From contig JANSYK010000001.1 of assembly GCA_024742485.1 (NCBI GenBank), positions 1,488,001 through 1,552,000 of the forward strand: a DNA stretch of 64,000 nucleotides. The letters run 5' to 3'. The notes beneath the pieces were generated by a model. It saw only the letters and a program-made list of their open reading frames with translations, searched no databases and had not been told where the DNA came from. The DNA is from Alphaproteobacteria bacterium (GTDB lineage Bacteria; Pseudomonadota; Alphaproteobacteria; Rhizobiales; Rhizobiaceae). Each line of letters starts with the position of its first letter. The first letter of the stretch is position 1. Positions 63,330 to 64,000 of the stretch are shown here, in pieces. The translations under genes and the position numbers were made by a program.

Positions 63330-64000
<671 letters not shown>

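Overview
The window is GC-rich chromosomal DNA of an alphaproteobacterium, probably of the Hyphomicrobiales (Rhizobiales). I base this on the rpoD/yjbQ block at the right edge, the density of catabolic ABC-transporter operons, and the type of CAU-anticodon tRNA. Genus and species cannot be fixed from the sequence alone.

Region 1 (1-23343): a partial MFS transporter and a divergent, cytoplasmic reductive-dehalogenase-like protein, then a 21-kb nitrogen/amide catabolic supercluster. This holds a polyamine-type ABC transporter (2091-6042), an isochorismatase-fold amidohydrolase with an M24 peptidase/creatinase-like protein, a two-subunit N,N-dimethylformamidase-like enzyme, an aminotransferase, and an operon of alpha/beta hydrolase, FAD amine oxidoreductase, 2-hydroxyacid dehydrogenase and MmgE/PrpD. 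Its last operon encodes an ABM monooxygenase, a DinB-like protein, a flavin monooxygenase, hydantoinase A and B, and a GntR regulator. The three divergent promoter regions of this block (near 6127, 10738 and 16599) each carry the same AT-rich 9-5-9 palindrome, so the block looks like one regulon for an N-substituted amide, hydantoin or creatinine-like compound.

Region 2 (23410-33499): D-Ala-D-Ala dipeptidase, a NarL-type two-component system, and a dipeptide/oligopeptide ABC transporter with a fused double ATPase, next to a second GntR regulator. Region 3 (33777-44959): a sugar-alcohol operon with a SmoEFGK-type transporter, three dehydrogenases, a LacI regulator, a PfkB kinase and a GatZ-like protein, which fits altritol/galactitol use through tagatose 6-phosphate. 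Three operator-like sites match its LacI gene. An orphan citrate lyase alpha subunit (45151-46686) follows.

Region 4 (46711-59636) is a 12.9-kb integrative and mobilizable element inserted at the 3' end of a tRNA gene (59628-59704) and bounded by a 9-bp direct repeat. It has MobC, relaxase, a VirD4/TraG coupling protein and a large serine recombinase but no mating-pore genes. Its cargo is a Rad50-like ATPase with a tiny partner protein and a divergent GIY-YIG nuclease, a stretch of about 350 bp with ten successive stem-loops that looks like a structured RNA, and a three-gene operon ending in a potassium-channel-like protein. These look like candidate anti-phage or element-stability modules. 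In the circular form the recombinase frame would read across the joined ends into a different, 37-residue C-terminus.

Region 5 (59854-64000) is ordinary chromosome: a SIMPL-domain protein, a small secreted basic protein, a GNAT/SnoaL/GST/YjbQ gene string, and the C-terminal part of the housekeeping sigma factor RpoD.
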